The translations under genes and the position numbers were made by a program. From Rhodovulum sp. P5 (GTDB taxonomy: Bacteria > Pseudomonadota > Alphaproteobacteria > Rhodobacterales > Rhodobacteraceae), in assembly GCF_002079305.1 (NCBI RefSeq), contig NZ_CP015039.1, positions 3,022,001 through 3,086,000 on the forward strand: a DNA stretch of 64,000 bases, written 5' to 3'. Shown here piece by piece: positions 16,239-25,198 of the stretch (position 1 is its first letter; each line of letters opens with the position of its first letter). The notes below the pieces were generated by a model that saw nothing but the letters and a program-made list of their open reading frames with translations, was not told the origin of the DNA and did not search any database.

Positions 16239-18029
16239 TCATGCGGCCCGGGCGGGCGTTTCCTTTGCCGCCCAATGTCCGGGCGCGATCTCGACCATCT
16301 GCAGGCGCGGCGGCTCCTGCCCCAGGGGCCGGACGGGTGAGCCGGCCTCGCCCGCACGTGGCAGGACTGCGCTTCGCCTGTGTTCGGGGTCGGGAACCGG
16401 CACCGCAGAGAGCAACCGGCGCGTATAGGAATGGGCCGGCGCACGCAGCACCTGATCGCGTGTCCCGGTTTCGACGATCTGGCCCAGGTTCATGACGGCC
16501 ACCCGGTCGGCAACCTGATCGATCACGGCCATGTCGTGACTGATGAACAGATAGGCCAGCCCCCGTTCTTCCTGCAATTCACGCAGCAGGTCCAGAACCT
16601 GTGCCTGCACGGATACGTCGAGTGCCGAGACGCTTTCATCGGCGACAATGATCCTGGGCTCCAGCGCCAGCGCCCGGGCGATGCAGATCCGTTGACGCTG
16701 ACCGCCCGAGAATTCATGCGGGTAGCGTGCCATTTGCTCGGGCGTCAGACCCACGCGGCGGAACAGCATCTCCACCCGATCCTGTAGCGCGCTGCCTGCG
16801 GCGAGGCCGTGAATGACAAGGGGTTCGGCGACCTGACGCCCCACGGTCATACGCGCGTCGAGCGAGGCGCCGGGGTCCTGGAACACCATCTGGATGTTGC
16901 GCCGGATCGGTTTCAGCCCCTGCGGGCTGAGCCCCGCCATGTGCTGCCCGTCGACCCGGATATGCCCCTGCCACGGCACCAGCCCCAGAAGCGCCTTGCC
17001 GATCGTCGACTTGCCGCAGCCCGATTCCCCCACCAGGGCCAGCGTTTCGCCGGGGCTGATCCGCAGGCTGACCCCTTCGACGGCATGGACCTGCGCCTTC
17101 ACCCGGTTCAGCACGCCGCCGCGCATCGGAAAGCGGACGGTCAGGTCGGTCACCTCGACCACGTCGCGGCGCCGGTCGGGGCTGGGGCGCGCGGGGGCCT
17201 GACCCAGCCGCGGCACGGCATCCAGCAACTGGCGTGCATAGGCTGTCTGCGGGGCTGCGAAAAGCCGACGCACCGGCGCGGCCTCTTCCTGACGGCCATT
17301 GCGCATCACCACCACCCGGCTGGCCATTTCGGCCACGACGCCCATGTCATGCGTGATCATCAGAACCGTCGTGCCGTGTTCGCGCTGAAGCGCCCGGATC
17401 AATTCCAGAACCTCGGCCTGAACGGTGACGTCAAGCGCGGTGGTGGGCTCATCGGCGATCAGGATTTCGGGCTTGCAGGCCAGCGCGATGGCAATCATCA
17501 CCCGCTGCCGCATGCCCCCCGACAATTCATGGGGATATTGCTTCAGCCGTCTTTCGGCATCGGTGATCTGAACGTCGCGCAGCAGCTCCAGCGCCCGTGC
17601 GGCCGCCTCGGACGCCGCACAGGCGCGGTGTTCCAGAAGAACCTCGGTAATCTGCCGTCCGATGGTCATTACCGGGTTCAGCGAGGTCATCGGTTCCTGG
17701 AAGATCATGGAAACCCGATTGGCCCGGATGTCGCGCATCCGGGCATCGCTGCGCCCGGCAAGCTCTGTGCCGTCGGCCAGACGGATCGACCCCGTCGCAA
17801 TCCGCGCCATGCGCGGCAAGAGGCCCATGATCGCCAGCGCGGTCATCGACTTGCCAGAGCCGCTTTCGCCGGCAAGGCACAGCGTTTCGCCCCGGTGCAG
17901 CGTAAAGCCCAGGTCCTCGACCACGGGCCTGGCGCCGTCGGGGGTGGCGACCTCGATGGTCAGCCCGTCCACGGTCAGAACCGGGCGCGGCATGTCCCCG
18001 CGCCCGGTGGTTTCGGCCGTGGCCGTCAT
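16239..18029 (-). CDS. Dpp/Opp-type ABC transporter, fused double ATP-binding subunit
   Basis: The 596-residue cytoplasmic protein contains two complete ABC cassettes in tandem, equivalent to DppD plus DppF. Cassette 1 has Walker A GESGSGKS, signature LSGGMRQR and Walker [13 protein letters not shown]; cassette 2 has [16 protein letters not shown] and [12 protein letters not shown]. The true start is ATG 18029, overlapping the acetamidase stop (ATGA). A longer in-frame opening to 18920 is only a shadow of that gene. Each cassette carries the extra C-terminal region (for example [12 protein letters not shown]) typical of oligopeptide transporters. It should energise the permease pair at 20615-22428. 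Confidence 0.95.
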   Translation of the reverse strand: MTATAETTGRGDMPRPVLTVDGLTIEVATPDGARPVVEDLGFTLHRGETLCLAGESGSGKSMTALAIMGLLPRMARIATGSIRLADGTELAGRSDARMRDIRANRVSMIFQEPMTSLNPVMTIGRQITEVLLEHRACAASEAAARALELLRDVQITDAERRLKQYPHELSGGMRQRVMIAIALACKPEILIADEPTTALDVTVQAEVLELIRALQREHGTTVLMITHDMGVVAEMASRVVVMRNGRQEEAAPVRRLFAAPQTAYARQLLDAVPRLGQAPARPSPDRRRDVVEVTDLTVRFPMRGGVLNRVKAQVHAVEGVSLRISPGETLALVGESGCGKSTIGKALLGLVPWQGHIRVDGQHMAGLSPQGLKPIRRNIQMVFQDPGASLDARMTVGRQVAEPLVIHGLAAGSALQDRVEMLFRRVGLTPEQMARYPHEFSGGQRQRICIARALALEPRIIVADESVSALDVSVQAQVLDLLRELQEERGLAYLFISHDMAVIDQVADRVAVMNLGQIVETGTRDQVLRAPAHSYTRRLLSAVPVPDPEHRRSAVLPRAGEAGSPVRPLGQEPPRLQMVEIAPGHWAAKETPARAA

Positions 18030-18973
18030 TCGAAGACGACCCGCGGCAGGTAGAACGAGACGACCCAGTTGGGCATGTCCACGATCTCGGATATCCTGAG
18101 GTCGCCGCAGACCGAACACAGCATGTAGGCCTGCACCGGGTCCATCTTGTGGGTCGTGCAGATCAGGTCGATCATCGCCGACAGCGCATCGCGGGCACCC
18201 GTCATCAGGTCGGGGCCGATGCCCGTCGTCACCTCGTACCCCTTTCTGTCGATGTGGCGCGTGACCGGCCCCTCTGTCGTGAAGCGCGGGAACGCCAACG
18301 GCTGGTCCTTGATCAGGTCCAGCGTCAGCGCGACGTTCATCGGGCTTTCGATGGCCGTGCCGCACACCTCCCCATCGCCCTGCGCGGCATGGGTGTCGCC
18401 GATCGAGAAAAGCGCCCCCTCGACCTCGACCGGCAGGTAGAGAGTGGTGCCCGCGCTCAGGTCGCGGATATCCATGTTCCCGCCCATGCGCCGCGGCGGC
18501 ACGACCGAATGCGTTCCCGCCTCTGCCGGGGCCAGACCGATGGTGCCGGCGAAGGGTTTCAACGGCACGCGGGCCACATCGCCGTAAAGCGCGGGCGCGG
18601 TGACATGGGGGTCGTAGTCCCAGATATGCAGCGCGCCGTCCGGGAACTGGTCGGCAAGTAGCCCGAAGCCGGGTATGTTCGCCGTCCAGCCCCAGCCCGA
18701 GGGGGTGAACGCCTCGATCGTGATCTTCAGCACGTCCCCAGGCTGGGCGCCGTCCACATAGACGGGCCCGGTGACCGGGTTGATCTTGTCGAAGGACAGC
18801 GTCGCCAGATCGGCCGAGGTGCTGTCCCGGTTCAGTTGCCCGCCCGAGGCATCGATGCATTCGAAATGCATATGCCCCCCCGGGGCCACGGTGGCGACGG
18901 GCGGGATCGCGTGATCCCACCCGAAGTGATGGTGCCGGCCGTGGATCGTGTGGCCGCCGCAGTTACTGCACAT
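18026..18973 (-). CDS. Acetamidase/formamidase-family hydrolase
   Basis: The 315-residue protein belongs to the FmdA/AmdA family, metal-dependent enzymes that hydrolyse formamide, acetamide or related short amides to acid and ammonia. Typical elements are [34 protein letters not shown], the cluster [12 protein letters not shown] and [12 protein letters not shown]. The start ATG 18973 overlaps the end of the solute-binding protein gene by 11 bases and its stop overlaps the ATPase start, so it is embedded within the transporter operon. That position, plus AmiC/AmiR control, argues that the imported solute is an amide or amide-bearing compound. Confidence 0.92.
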   Translation of the reverse strand: MCSNCGGHTIHGRHHHFGWDHAIPPVATVAPGGHMHFECIDASGGQLNRDSTSADLATLSFDKINPVTGPVYVDGAQPGDVLKITIEAFTPSGWGWTANIPGFGLLADQFPDGALHIWDYDPHVTAPALYGDVARVPLKPFAGTIGLAPAEAGTHSVVPPRRMGGNMDIRDLSAGTTLYLPVEVEGALFSIGDTHAAQGDGEVCGTAIESPMNVALTLDLIKDQPLAFPRFTTEGPVTRHIDRKGYEVTTGIGPDLMTGARDALSAMIDLICTTHKMDPVQAYMLCSVCGDLRISEIVDMPNWVVSFYLPRVVFE

Positions 18974-20585
18974 CGGTCGAATACACGTAGTCGTAGTTGA
19001 CCGGCACATGCACCGGGTCGACGAAGATCGCGTCCGGGCCGCCCAGCTTGGCGGAGCGCATGGTGAAGCGCTGCTCGTTGAAGACCGGCACCCAAGGCGC
19101 GTCTTCCATGATGGCGAGGTAGATTTCGCGCCATTTCTCTTCACGCTCCGCGGCCATGGCGGGGTCGACCATTGCGTCGGCCTCCACCGCCTTGGCGTCG
19201 AGGTCCTTGTTGCAGTACCACGACCAGTTCCAGCCACCCTGCACCGCGCCGTCGCAGCCGAGGATCGGTCCGTAGAAGTTCGACGGATCGGGGAAATCGG
19301 CGATCCAGGCCATGCCGCCCGACCAGATCATCGGTGCCTGATCCGGCTCGCCGCCCGCGGCGATCACGTTGGCCTGGGCGAGGCTGCGGATTTCCGCCTT
19401 GATGCCGATGGCCGCCAGATCCTGCTGAAAGCTTTGCGCGATCCTTGGATTTGGGTCGGTGTTGTAGACGTAAAGCTCGGTCTCGAACCCGTCGGGGAAG
19501 CCCGCCTCGGCCAGAAGCGCCTTGGCCGCCGCAGGGTCATAGGCGTACCCTTCGTAGTCCGGCGCATAGCCCGGCATGGTCGGCGGCAGCGGCTGATTGG
19601 CGGGCACCGCGCGGCCGTTGATGATCCGAACGGCGCGGTCCTTGTTGATCGCCATGTTCACGGCCTGCCGGACCTTCACGTTGTCGAAGGGGGCCATGTT
19701 GACGTTCATCGTGATGTAGCCGGTGTGAAGCTGCCCGCCCTCGATCACGAAATCCTTGTAGGCGGGGTCCTGCGTGACCTCCAGGAACTTGGCGGGCGGG
19801 ATGCCGTCGCCGGGAATGTCGGCCTGCCCCTGCTGCAGGCGCAATAGCGCCACGATGGGCTCCAGCCCGATTTCGAAGGTGATCTGGTCAAGCTTCGGCA
19901 CGCCCGCGTTCCAGTAATCGGTGTTGCGCGCGAAGGTCAGGCTCTGGCCCAGCGTCCAGTCCTCCAGATAGAAGGCGCCGGTGCCGACCGGGTGTTTGCC
20001 GAAATCCTGCCCGTATTCTTCCACCACCTCTTTCGGCACGACGGAAGAGAAGTTGATCGCCATCACATGCAGGAAGGTGGCATCGGGGCGCGACAGCTTG
20101 ATCTCGATGGTGTAGGGGTCGATCACGGTCACGCCTGACAGGCTTTCGGCCTCGCCCGCGGCCATCGCGTCATAGCCCGCGATCGAGCCGAAGAAACCGG
20201 CGCCGGGGCTTAGCGTCTTGGGGTTCGTCACCCGGTCGAGCGAGTATTTCACGTCCTCGGCCGTCATCTCGCGGCCATTGTGGAATGTCACGCCCTTGTG
20301 CAGCGTGAAGGTGTAGGTCATCCCGTCGTCCGAAATCGTGTAGTCCTCGGCCAGGTCCTTTTTCAGTTCGGTCGTGCCGGGCTGGTAGTCCATCAGCCCG
20401 TCGAACAGCGACTTGATCATCGACCAGTTCTGCCAGTCATAGCCGATGGCCGGGTCGAGCGTGGAGACGTCGTCCTTGTAGGTGACGATCATCGACCCGC
20501 CCTGCTTGGCGTCGGTGAAGTCCTGTGCCAGCGCCGGGGCGGCCACCGCCAGCGCCAGCAGGCTTGTTGCAAGCGTCTTTCCCAT
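18963..20585 (-). CDS. Family 5 (Dpp/Opp-type) solute-binding protein
   Basis: The 540-residue periplasmic protein starts with a clear signal peptide (MGKTLATSLLALAVAAPALA-Q) and then follows the SBP_bac_5 pattern: YDWQNWSMIKSLFDGLMDY, the signature region YTFTLHKGVTFHNGREMTAEDVKYSLDRV, and KVRQAVNMAINKDRAV. This class binds peptides, nickel chelates, glutathione and other large polar solutes. No N-terminal lipobox is present. It follows the permease genes by 29 bases and overlaps the amidase. Ligand identity is unknown, but the operon suggests an amide-containing compound. Confidence 0.94.
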   Translation of the reverse strand: MGKTLATSLLALAVAAPALAQDFTDAKQGGSMIVTYKDDVSTLDPAIGYDWQNWSMIKSLFDGLMDYQPGTTELKKDLAEDYTISDDGMTYTFTLHKGVTFHNGREMTAEDVKYSLDRVTNPKTLSPGAGFFGSIAGYDAMAAGEAESLSGVTVIDPYTIEIKLSRPDATFLHVMAINFSSVVPKEVVEEYGQDFGKHPVGTGAFYLEDWTLGQSLTFARNTDYWNAGVPKLDQITFEIGLEPIVALLRLQQGQADIPGDGIPPAKFLEVTQDPAYKDFVIEGGQLHTGYITMNVNMAPFDNVKVRQAVNMAINKDRAVRIINGRAVPANQPLPPTMPGYAPDYEGYAYDPAAAKALLAEAGFPDGFETELYVYNTDPNPRIAQSFQQDLAAIGIKAEIRSLAQANVIAAGGEPDQAPMIWSGGMAWIADFPDPSNFYGPILGCDGAVQGGWNWSWYCNKDLDAKAVEADAMVDPAMAAEREEKWREIYLAIMEDAPWVPVFNEQRFTMRSAKLGGPDAIFVDPVHVPVNYDYVYSTDVQ

Positions 20586-20614
20586 TGGTCTTTACCCTCT
20601 CCTGTTGGTCTTGG

Positions 20615-21535
20615 TCATTTGAGCTTGATCCGCGGGTCCACCAGCGGCGCGATGAGGTCCGCAATCAGGTTTCCGAGAACGATGAAACAGGCCGACACCA
20701 GCGTGACCCCCATGATGATGGGGATGTCCACGCGCTGGATCGCCTGCCAGGCCAGTTGCCCGATACCGGGCCAGCCGAAGACGGATTCCACCACCACGAT
20801 GCCCGACATGAACAGCCCGATATCGATGCCGATCATGGCGATGATGGGCAGAATGGCGTTGGGGGCGACATGGCGCAGGATGATGCGCAGCTTTCCCAGC
20901 CCCTTGGCCCGCGCGGTGCGGACATAGTCCTGGGCCAGCACGTCGATCATCGACGACCGCATCATCCGGCTGTACCACCCCGTGCCCAAAAGCCCGATGG
21001 TCACCGCGGGCAAAACGAGATGGGCAAAGGTGCCGTAGCCGCCGATGGGGAACCAACTGAGTTTCACAGCGAAAACATAGAGCAGCAGGATCCCGACGAC
21101 GAATTGCGGCGCCGAGATCGTGACGAAGGAGAAGACCATCAGTGTCTGGTCCACCGCGCTGTTGCGCTTCAGCGCCGCGATGGCGCCGATGGTCAGCCCG
21201 AGGATCAGCTCCACCACGATGGCCGCCAGCATCAGAAGAAGCGTGGCCGGCATCCGGGCCGCGATCAGTTCCGAAACTTCTGTCCGCTGCAGGTAGGACC
21301 GGCCCAGATCGCCCTGCAAGAGGTTCCCCAGATAGCGGACGTATTGAACGTGGAACGGCTGATCGAGGCCAAGCTGGGCGCGGATATTGGCCACCGTTTC
21401 TGCCGTGGCCGACCGCCCGGCAATCTGGCGCGCGGGATCGGCGGGCACGAGATAAAGCAGCGCGAAGGTTACGACGCTGATACCCAGAAGGATCAGAAGC
21501 GACTCCCCCAGGCGGCGCAGGACATACCCCCACAT
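20615..21535 (-). CDS. Dpp/Opp-type ABC permease (DppB-like)
   Basis: The 306-residue inner-membrane protein has the DppB-type opening (MWGYVLRRLGESLLILLGISVVTFALLYLVPADPA region), six predicted helices and the EAA loop around DYVRTARAKGLGKLRIILRH. The start ATG 21535 overlaps the DppC-like stop (TGATG), so a longer opening to 21646 is rejected. It pairs with the DppC-like permease to form the translocation channel. Being second after DppC is the reverse of the usual dppBC order. Confidence 0.94.
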   Translation of the reverse strand: MWGYVLRRLGESLLILLGISVVTFALLYLVPADPARQIAGRSATAETVANIRAQLGLDQPFHVQYVRYLGNLLQGDLGRSYLQRTEVSELIAARMPATLLLMLAAIVVELILGLTIGAIAALKRNSAVDQTLMVFSFVTISAPQFVVGILLLYVFAVKLSWFPIGGYGTFAHLVLPAVTIGLLGTGWYSRMMRSSMIDVLAQDYVRTARAKGLGKLRIILRHVAPNAILPIIAMIGIDIGLFMSGIVVVESVFGWPGIGQLAWQAIQRVDIPIIMGVTLVSACFIVLGNLIADLIAPLVDPRIKLK

Positions 21536-22428
21536 CAGAGCCGCCCCTTCAGTTGCGGGTCGAGCGTGTCGCGCAGGGCGTCCCCGAGAAGGTTGAAGGA
21601 CAGCGCCAGAAGGACGATGGCAAGCCCGGGAAAGAACACCAGCCAAGGCGCATTCGCGAAATAGGTCTGGTTCTCGAAAATAATGTTGCCCCAGGATGGC
21701 GTGGGCGGCTGGACCCCGACGCCAAGGTAGCTCAGCGTCGCCTCAAGCAGGACGGTGGTCGAGATACCCAAGGTGCCGAAGACAATGATCGAGTAGACCA
21801 GGTGCGGCAGGATATGACGCCCCAGAATCCGCAGCGTCGACGCCCCCATGGCACGCTGCACGTCGATGAAGTCTCTCTGTGCAAGGCTGCGTGTCTCGGT
21901 ATAGATCACGCGGGCCATCTGCACCCAGTTCACCATGGCGATCACCAGCGCCACGATCAGAAGCGAGGGCTTGAAGATCGCGGCCAGCACGATCGCCAGA
22001 AGAAGCGCCGGGAAGGCCATCATCAGGTCGGTAAAGCGCATCAGAACGCCCCCCAGCCATCCGCCGAAATAGCCCGCCGTGATGCCGACGGTCGCGCCCA
22101 GCAAGACCGCGATACCGTTGGCAAGCACCCCGATCACCAGAGAGGTCTGCGTGCCGAGGATCAGGCGCGAGAACAGGTCCCGTCCCAGCAGGTCGGTGCC
22201 CAGCCAGAACGTCGAAGACGGCGGCAGCGGCGCGCCCTCAAGGCTGAGACCGTCGAACATCTGGTCATTCGGGTCATAGGGCATGATCCATGGCGCCAGG
22301 ACCGCCGCGGCCACCATCGTGCCGATCACGATCACCGCGAAGGCAGAGCGCGGCCGTCGCAAGAGTTGCAGCACGACTGGACCGCCGATGGTGGATGGTC
22401 GGCTCTGCGTGGGGTGCGCCTTGCTCAT
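21535..22428 (-). CDS. Dpp/Opp-type ABC permease (DppC-like)
   Basis: The 297-residue membrane protein shows the DppC N-terminal module, PYDPNDQMFDGLSLEGAP and FWLGTDLLGRDLFSRLILG, then the EAA loop around DFIDVQRAMGASTLRILGRHI. ATG 22428 overlaps the amiR stop (ATGA), which excludes the longer opening to 22815. It partners the DppB-like protein immediately downstream. The translational coupling to the antiterminator means the regulator and channel are made together. Confidence 0.94.
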   Translation of the reverse strand: MSKAHPTQSRPSTIGGPVVLQLLRRPRSAFAVIVIGTMVAAAVLAPWIMPYDPNDQMFDGLSLEGAPLPPSSTFWLGTDLLGRDLFSRLILGTQTSLVIGVLANGIAVLLGATVGITAGYFGGWLGGVLMRFTDLMMAFPALLLAIVLAAIFKPSLLIVALVIAMVNWVQMARVIYTETRSLAQRDFIDVQRAMGASTLRILGRHILPHLVYSIIVFGTLGISTTVLLEATLSYLGVGVQPPTPSWGNIIFENQTYFANAPWLVFFPGLAIVLLALSFNLLGDALRDTLDPQLKGRL

Positions 22429-23012
22429 GCCCGGCCTTCCCGTGGGTGGCGGTCGGTCTCGCGCAGGTACAACTCGGCTGCGTCTTCCAGCGCGACCCGT
22501 TCGACCATGGCAAAGGTGCGCAGCTTCTTCAGGGCTGCGATCTCGTCCACACCATGGGACGACATGATGGCGATCACCGCCCGGATCAGGATGTCGCGCA
22601 TTCCGGCGCGGCGGGCGGCCTCGGCTTCGCGTGCGCGGTGCTGCACTCGTGCGGCATGCTTCGAGGCGGCGATCACCAGCGCGGAATAGACCAGTTCGGG
22701 CGCAGCCTCTGAGAGAAAGGCGTCGAGGTTCTGGCGCATCGCCCATGCCAGTCGTCCCGGGCTTTCCGACCGGATCACGCCGATAACTGGTATCGGTGCA
22801 AGTCCGGGAGACCATGGCAGTTGCTCGTCGTGCCCCATATCGATGTCGATGAACAGGAAATCCGTTCGCGTGTCGGGCAGATCGGGCCAGTCGCCGCAGG
22901 TGTGCAGCCCAAGGATTTCCAGACGGGACACCAGCCGTTGCCGAACCGTCTTGGTCGGGTGCAGCACCACGGCGCGACGACCGGTGAAATTCAGGTCCAA
23001 AAGCTCGGTCAT
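22425..23012 (-). CDS. amiR: AmiR-like ANTAR-domain transcription antiterminator
   Basis: The 195-residue protein has a degenerate receiver-like N-terminal domain (to about 120), a coiled-coil linker (residues 120-145) and a C-terminal ANTAR three-helix domain (about 145-190, with AVIAIMSSHGVDEIAALKKLRTFA). ANTAR proteins bind paired hexaloop hairpins in leader RNA and block terminators. In Pseudomonas, AmiR is held inactive by AmiC until an amide binds. Here the gene overlaps amiC by ATGA, as expected for a stoichiometric pair, and a strong leader terminator precedes amiC. Regulation by RNA antitermination of its own operon is therefore predicted. Confidence 0.9.
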   Translation of the reverse strand: MTELLDLNFTGRRAVVLHPTKTVRQRLVSRLEILGLHTCGDWPDLPDTRTDFLFIDIDMGHDEQLPWSPGLAPIPVIGVIRSESPGRLAWAMRQNLDAFLSEAAPELVYSALVIAASKHAARVQHRAREAEAARRAGMRDILIRAVIAIMSSHGVDEIAALKKLRTFAMVERVALEDAAELYLRETDRHPREGRA

Positions 23013-24136
23013 GACACGATCCTGAGATTGGCTTTGCGCCCTGAAGATGCGGGCGGGGGAACGCGGGTCAGGTAGGGGTCGGGGGCCACCGGCGCGACGC
23101 TGTCATGGATGATTTCAAAGCTCCCGGCACGGGCTGTGGCCATGCGCGGAACGAGGCTGGTATGGCGCGTTACCGGATCGATCTCTGCTGGCCCAAGAAC
23201 CGTGGTCAGTGGTCGGCCGGCGATCGCGTCGAAGACCGCGCGCGGCTCGTCATGGCCGGTCCGGGCCAGTCCCTCCGCAAGGAGCCGTACAGCGGTGTAG
23301 GCCGTCGCGAAGTTGCATGACGCACGATAGCTCTCCCCGAAAGCCCGCGCGATCCGGTCGCGAAAAGCCATGTTCTCGGGCGTCTCGATCCCCTCAAACC
23401 ACGCCGCGATCGACAACATCCCGTCGGCCGCTGTCCCCAGGTCATCCAGATCGGCCTCGGTCTGGTTGGCGCTCAGGACCAGACAGTTGCAGCCCAGATC
23501 GGCCACCCCTTTCATGAAGGCGTGGTTGGACGGTCCGATCAGGCTGTTCACGATCAGGTCGGGCCGGCAGACGTCGATTTCGTCGATCAGATGCCGGCAC
23601 TTGGTGTCGCCCAGCGGTACGAAGCGTTCCGCGGCGATGTCGACGCCGGCCGCGGCAAGCCGTTCGCGGGCCACGCGCAGGGTTTCCCATCCCCAGACAT
23701 AATTCGACCCGACAAGAATGGCGCGGCGCGGGCGCGCCCGCAGCACATGGTCGACAAGGGGAACGAGATGCTGATTAGGGCAGGCCCCCAGATAGACGAC
23801 GTGATCGTTGCACTCGAAGCCCTCATAGGGACAGGGATACCACAGCATCGCGCCGTGCCGTTCCAGGACCGGAATCATGTCTTTGCGCGACCACGACGTG
23901 ATACCGCCGACGATGTGACGCATTCGGCCGTGTCCCACCAATTCATCGGTGAATTGTTCATATAGCTGCGGGATGCCTTCGGGGTCGCGGAGCTCCGGCG
24001 ACAGGGAAACCCGTCCTTCGGCATTGACCTCGTCGACCGCCATCAGGGCGCCATCCAGCGCCGAACGGCCAAGGGCCGCGTAAGGGCCGGTCGTCGAAAA
24101 GAGCAATCCGATCCGGTACGGCGTTTCGTGTGTCAA
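23009..24136 (-). CDS. amiC: AmiC-like cytosolic amide sensor (type 1 periplasmic-binding fold)
   Basis: The 375-residue protein has the Peripla_BP_6-type fold (YRIGLLFSTTGPYAALGRSA at the start, GGITSWSRKDMIPVLE, ILVGSNYVWGWETLR) yet no signal peptide, which is the hallmark of AmiC rather than a transporter subunit. AmiC binds short amides and releases AmiR. There is no ATG. I prefer TTG at 24136, with GGGGG at 24141-24145 and directly before the fold; another TTG at 24160 would abut the leader terminator. The gene heads the coupled operon running to 15548. Confidence 0.85.
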   Translation of the reverse strand: MTHETPYRIGLLFSTTGPYAALGRSALDGALMAVDEVNAEGRVSLSPELRDPEGIPQLYEQFTDELVGHGRMRHIVGGITSWSRKDMIPVLERHGAMLWYPCPYEGFECNDHVVYLGACPNQHLVPLVDHVLRARPRRAILVGSNYVWGWETLRVARERLAAAGVDIAAERFVPLGDTKCRHLIDEIDVCRPDLIVNSLIGPSNHAFMKGVADLGCNCLVLSANQTEADLDDLGTAADGMLSIAAWFEGIETPENMAFRDRIARAFGESYRASCNFATAYTAVRLLAEGLARTGHDEPRAVFDAIAGRPLTTVLGPAEIDPVTRHTSLVPRMATARAGSFEIIHDSVAPVAPDPYLTRVPPPASSGRKANLRIVS

Positions 24137-24161
24137 AATTCCCCCGACGCGTTGCCACAAA

Positions 24162-24200
24162 GAAAAAAGCCCCTTGCCTCGCGGATGGAGGTTTGGGGCT
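24162..24200 (-). terminator. Leader attenuator upstream of amiC
   Basis: On the minus strand, AGCCCC (24200-24195) pairs with GGGGCT (24173-24168), with an inner CCTC/GAGG stem and 7-base loop, followed by six T residues (24168-24163). It is a strong intrinsic terminator. It points into amiC, only about 26 bases from its start, and no minus-strand gene lies upstream that it could end, so it must act on the leader transcript. This is the expected target of AmiR. Confidence 0.82.
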
Positions 24201-24545
24201 CGATTGCCGTTGCACGTGCTTCAGATGCGTTTGGCCAGAGTGAGACAAATTCAGCGCAGCCCGGCAAGGACTTTCCCGGCCTGACTGGCCCTGTGCGGGT
24301 CGCGCCGGGTAACAGCCGACCAATTTGCCCAATATTTGGGCGTTCGCCGTCCGAGTCCGGCTGGCGAGGAGGTGTCGATCGATGCGAACCGGAACCCGAC
24401 ATCCCGGTGGCCCCGGCGCATCATCATGCGCGCCGCGTCACACGCCCGCGGCCAAGACCGGGGTTCGGTCGATCCCACGCGGGCCGGTTGCAGCGGGGCG
24501 GGATTTGCGATACCCGGTTGACGCTTCGATAAAAGGAAAAGGCCG
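24201..24545. promoter_or_regulatory. Divergent control region between amiC operon and methyltransferase gene
   Basis: About 345 bases without a gene. It should hold the amiC leader and both divergent promoters. An inverted repeat GCCCAA-N3-TTGGGC lies at 24327-24341. One possible hexaloop hairpin of the ANTAR type (CGGG-AAAGTC-CTTG on the minus strand, with G-U pairs) lies near 24268-24281, but I could not find a convincing second one. No clear sigma-70 boxes were seen. Confidence 0.45.
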
Positions 24546-25190
24546 ATGTCCAAGTTCGATCTGGTGGCCGAACTGTTCCAAGACATCCCGTATATGCGGC
24601 AGTTCGAGGCGGAAATCCTGCGCGATCTCATCTTGCAGGAAGGCGCGCGGAAGATCATCGAGGTCGGCTTTTATCAAGGCAAGAGCAGCGCCTATATCGG
24701 AGCGATCCTTGAGGATCAGGGGGAGGAGGGGAGCCTTCTGACCCTCGATATGGCCTCCGCCCGTCGGCATCGCCCGAATATCGAGGACCTGCTGGAAAAG
24801 GCGGGTCTTGCACAGCGGGTCACGCCGATCTTCTGCAAACGGTCCTACACTTGGGAATTGCAGCGGCTGATCAGCGCGCCAGAGCGGCCGCTGTTCGACT
24901 TCTGCTATTTCGATGGTGGACACACCTGGGACTCGACCGGATTTGGCGTTCTGCTGATCGACATGCTGCTGCGGCCGGGCGGTTTGCTCCTGCTCGACGA
25001 TATGGATTGGACGATGAGCCGGTCCAAGCACTACCAGTCCAAGCCCGAATTGCTGCGGAAATTCGATGCCGACGAGGTGGAGTCAAAGCCCGTGCGGCTG
25101 GTCTGGGACACCGTGCTGACCCATCTGGGGTATGAGCAGGTGCGCGAATATCCCGACGCCCATTGGGGGCTGGCCCGCAAGCCGTTCTGA
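24546..25190 (+). CDS. Class I SAM-dependent methyltransferase (CmcI/TylF-like style)
   Basis: The 214-residue protein shows a SAM-binding fold: KIIEVGFYQGKSSAYIG (motif I at about residue 37), LLTLDMASARRH, then LFDFCYFDGGHTWDSTG and LLRPGGLLLLDDMDW. This pattern is common in O-methyltransferases acting on sugars or cephem/macrolide sugars (Methyltransf_24-like). AAAAGG lies just upstream of ATG 24546. It converges with the double methyltransferase-like gene at 25199, leaving 8 bases. The glycosyltransferases nearby suggest a sugar or glycan acceptor, which is an inference. Confidence 0.82.
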   Translation: MSKFDLVAELFQDIPYMRQFEAEILRDLILQEGARKIIEVGFYQGKSSAYIGAILEDQGEEGSLLTLDMASARRHRPNIEDLLEKAGLAQRVTPIFCKRSYTWELQRLISAPERPLFDFCYFDGGHTWDSTGFGVLLIDMLLRPGGLLLLDDMDWTMSRSKHYQSKPELLRKFDADEVESKPVRLVWDTVLTHLGYEQVREYPDAHWGLARKPF

Positions 25191-25198
25191 CCCAAGTC

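Noticed and set aside
23009..24136. Branched-chain amino-acid or urea ABC transporter binding protein
   Set aside because: No signal peptide, and the gene overlaps an ANTAR gene, which is the AmiC-AmiR arrangement; the operon also has its own different binding protein.
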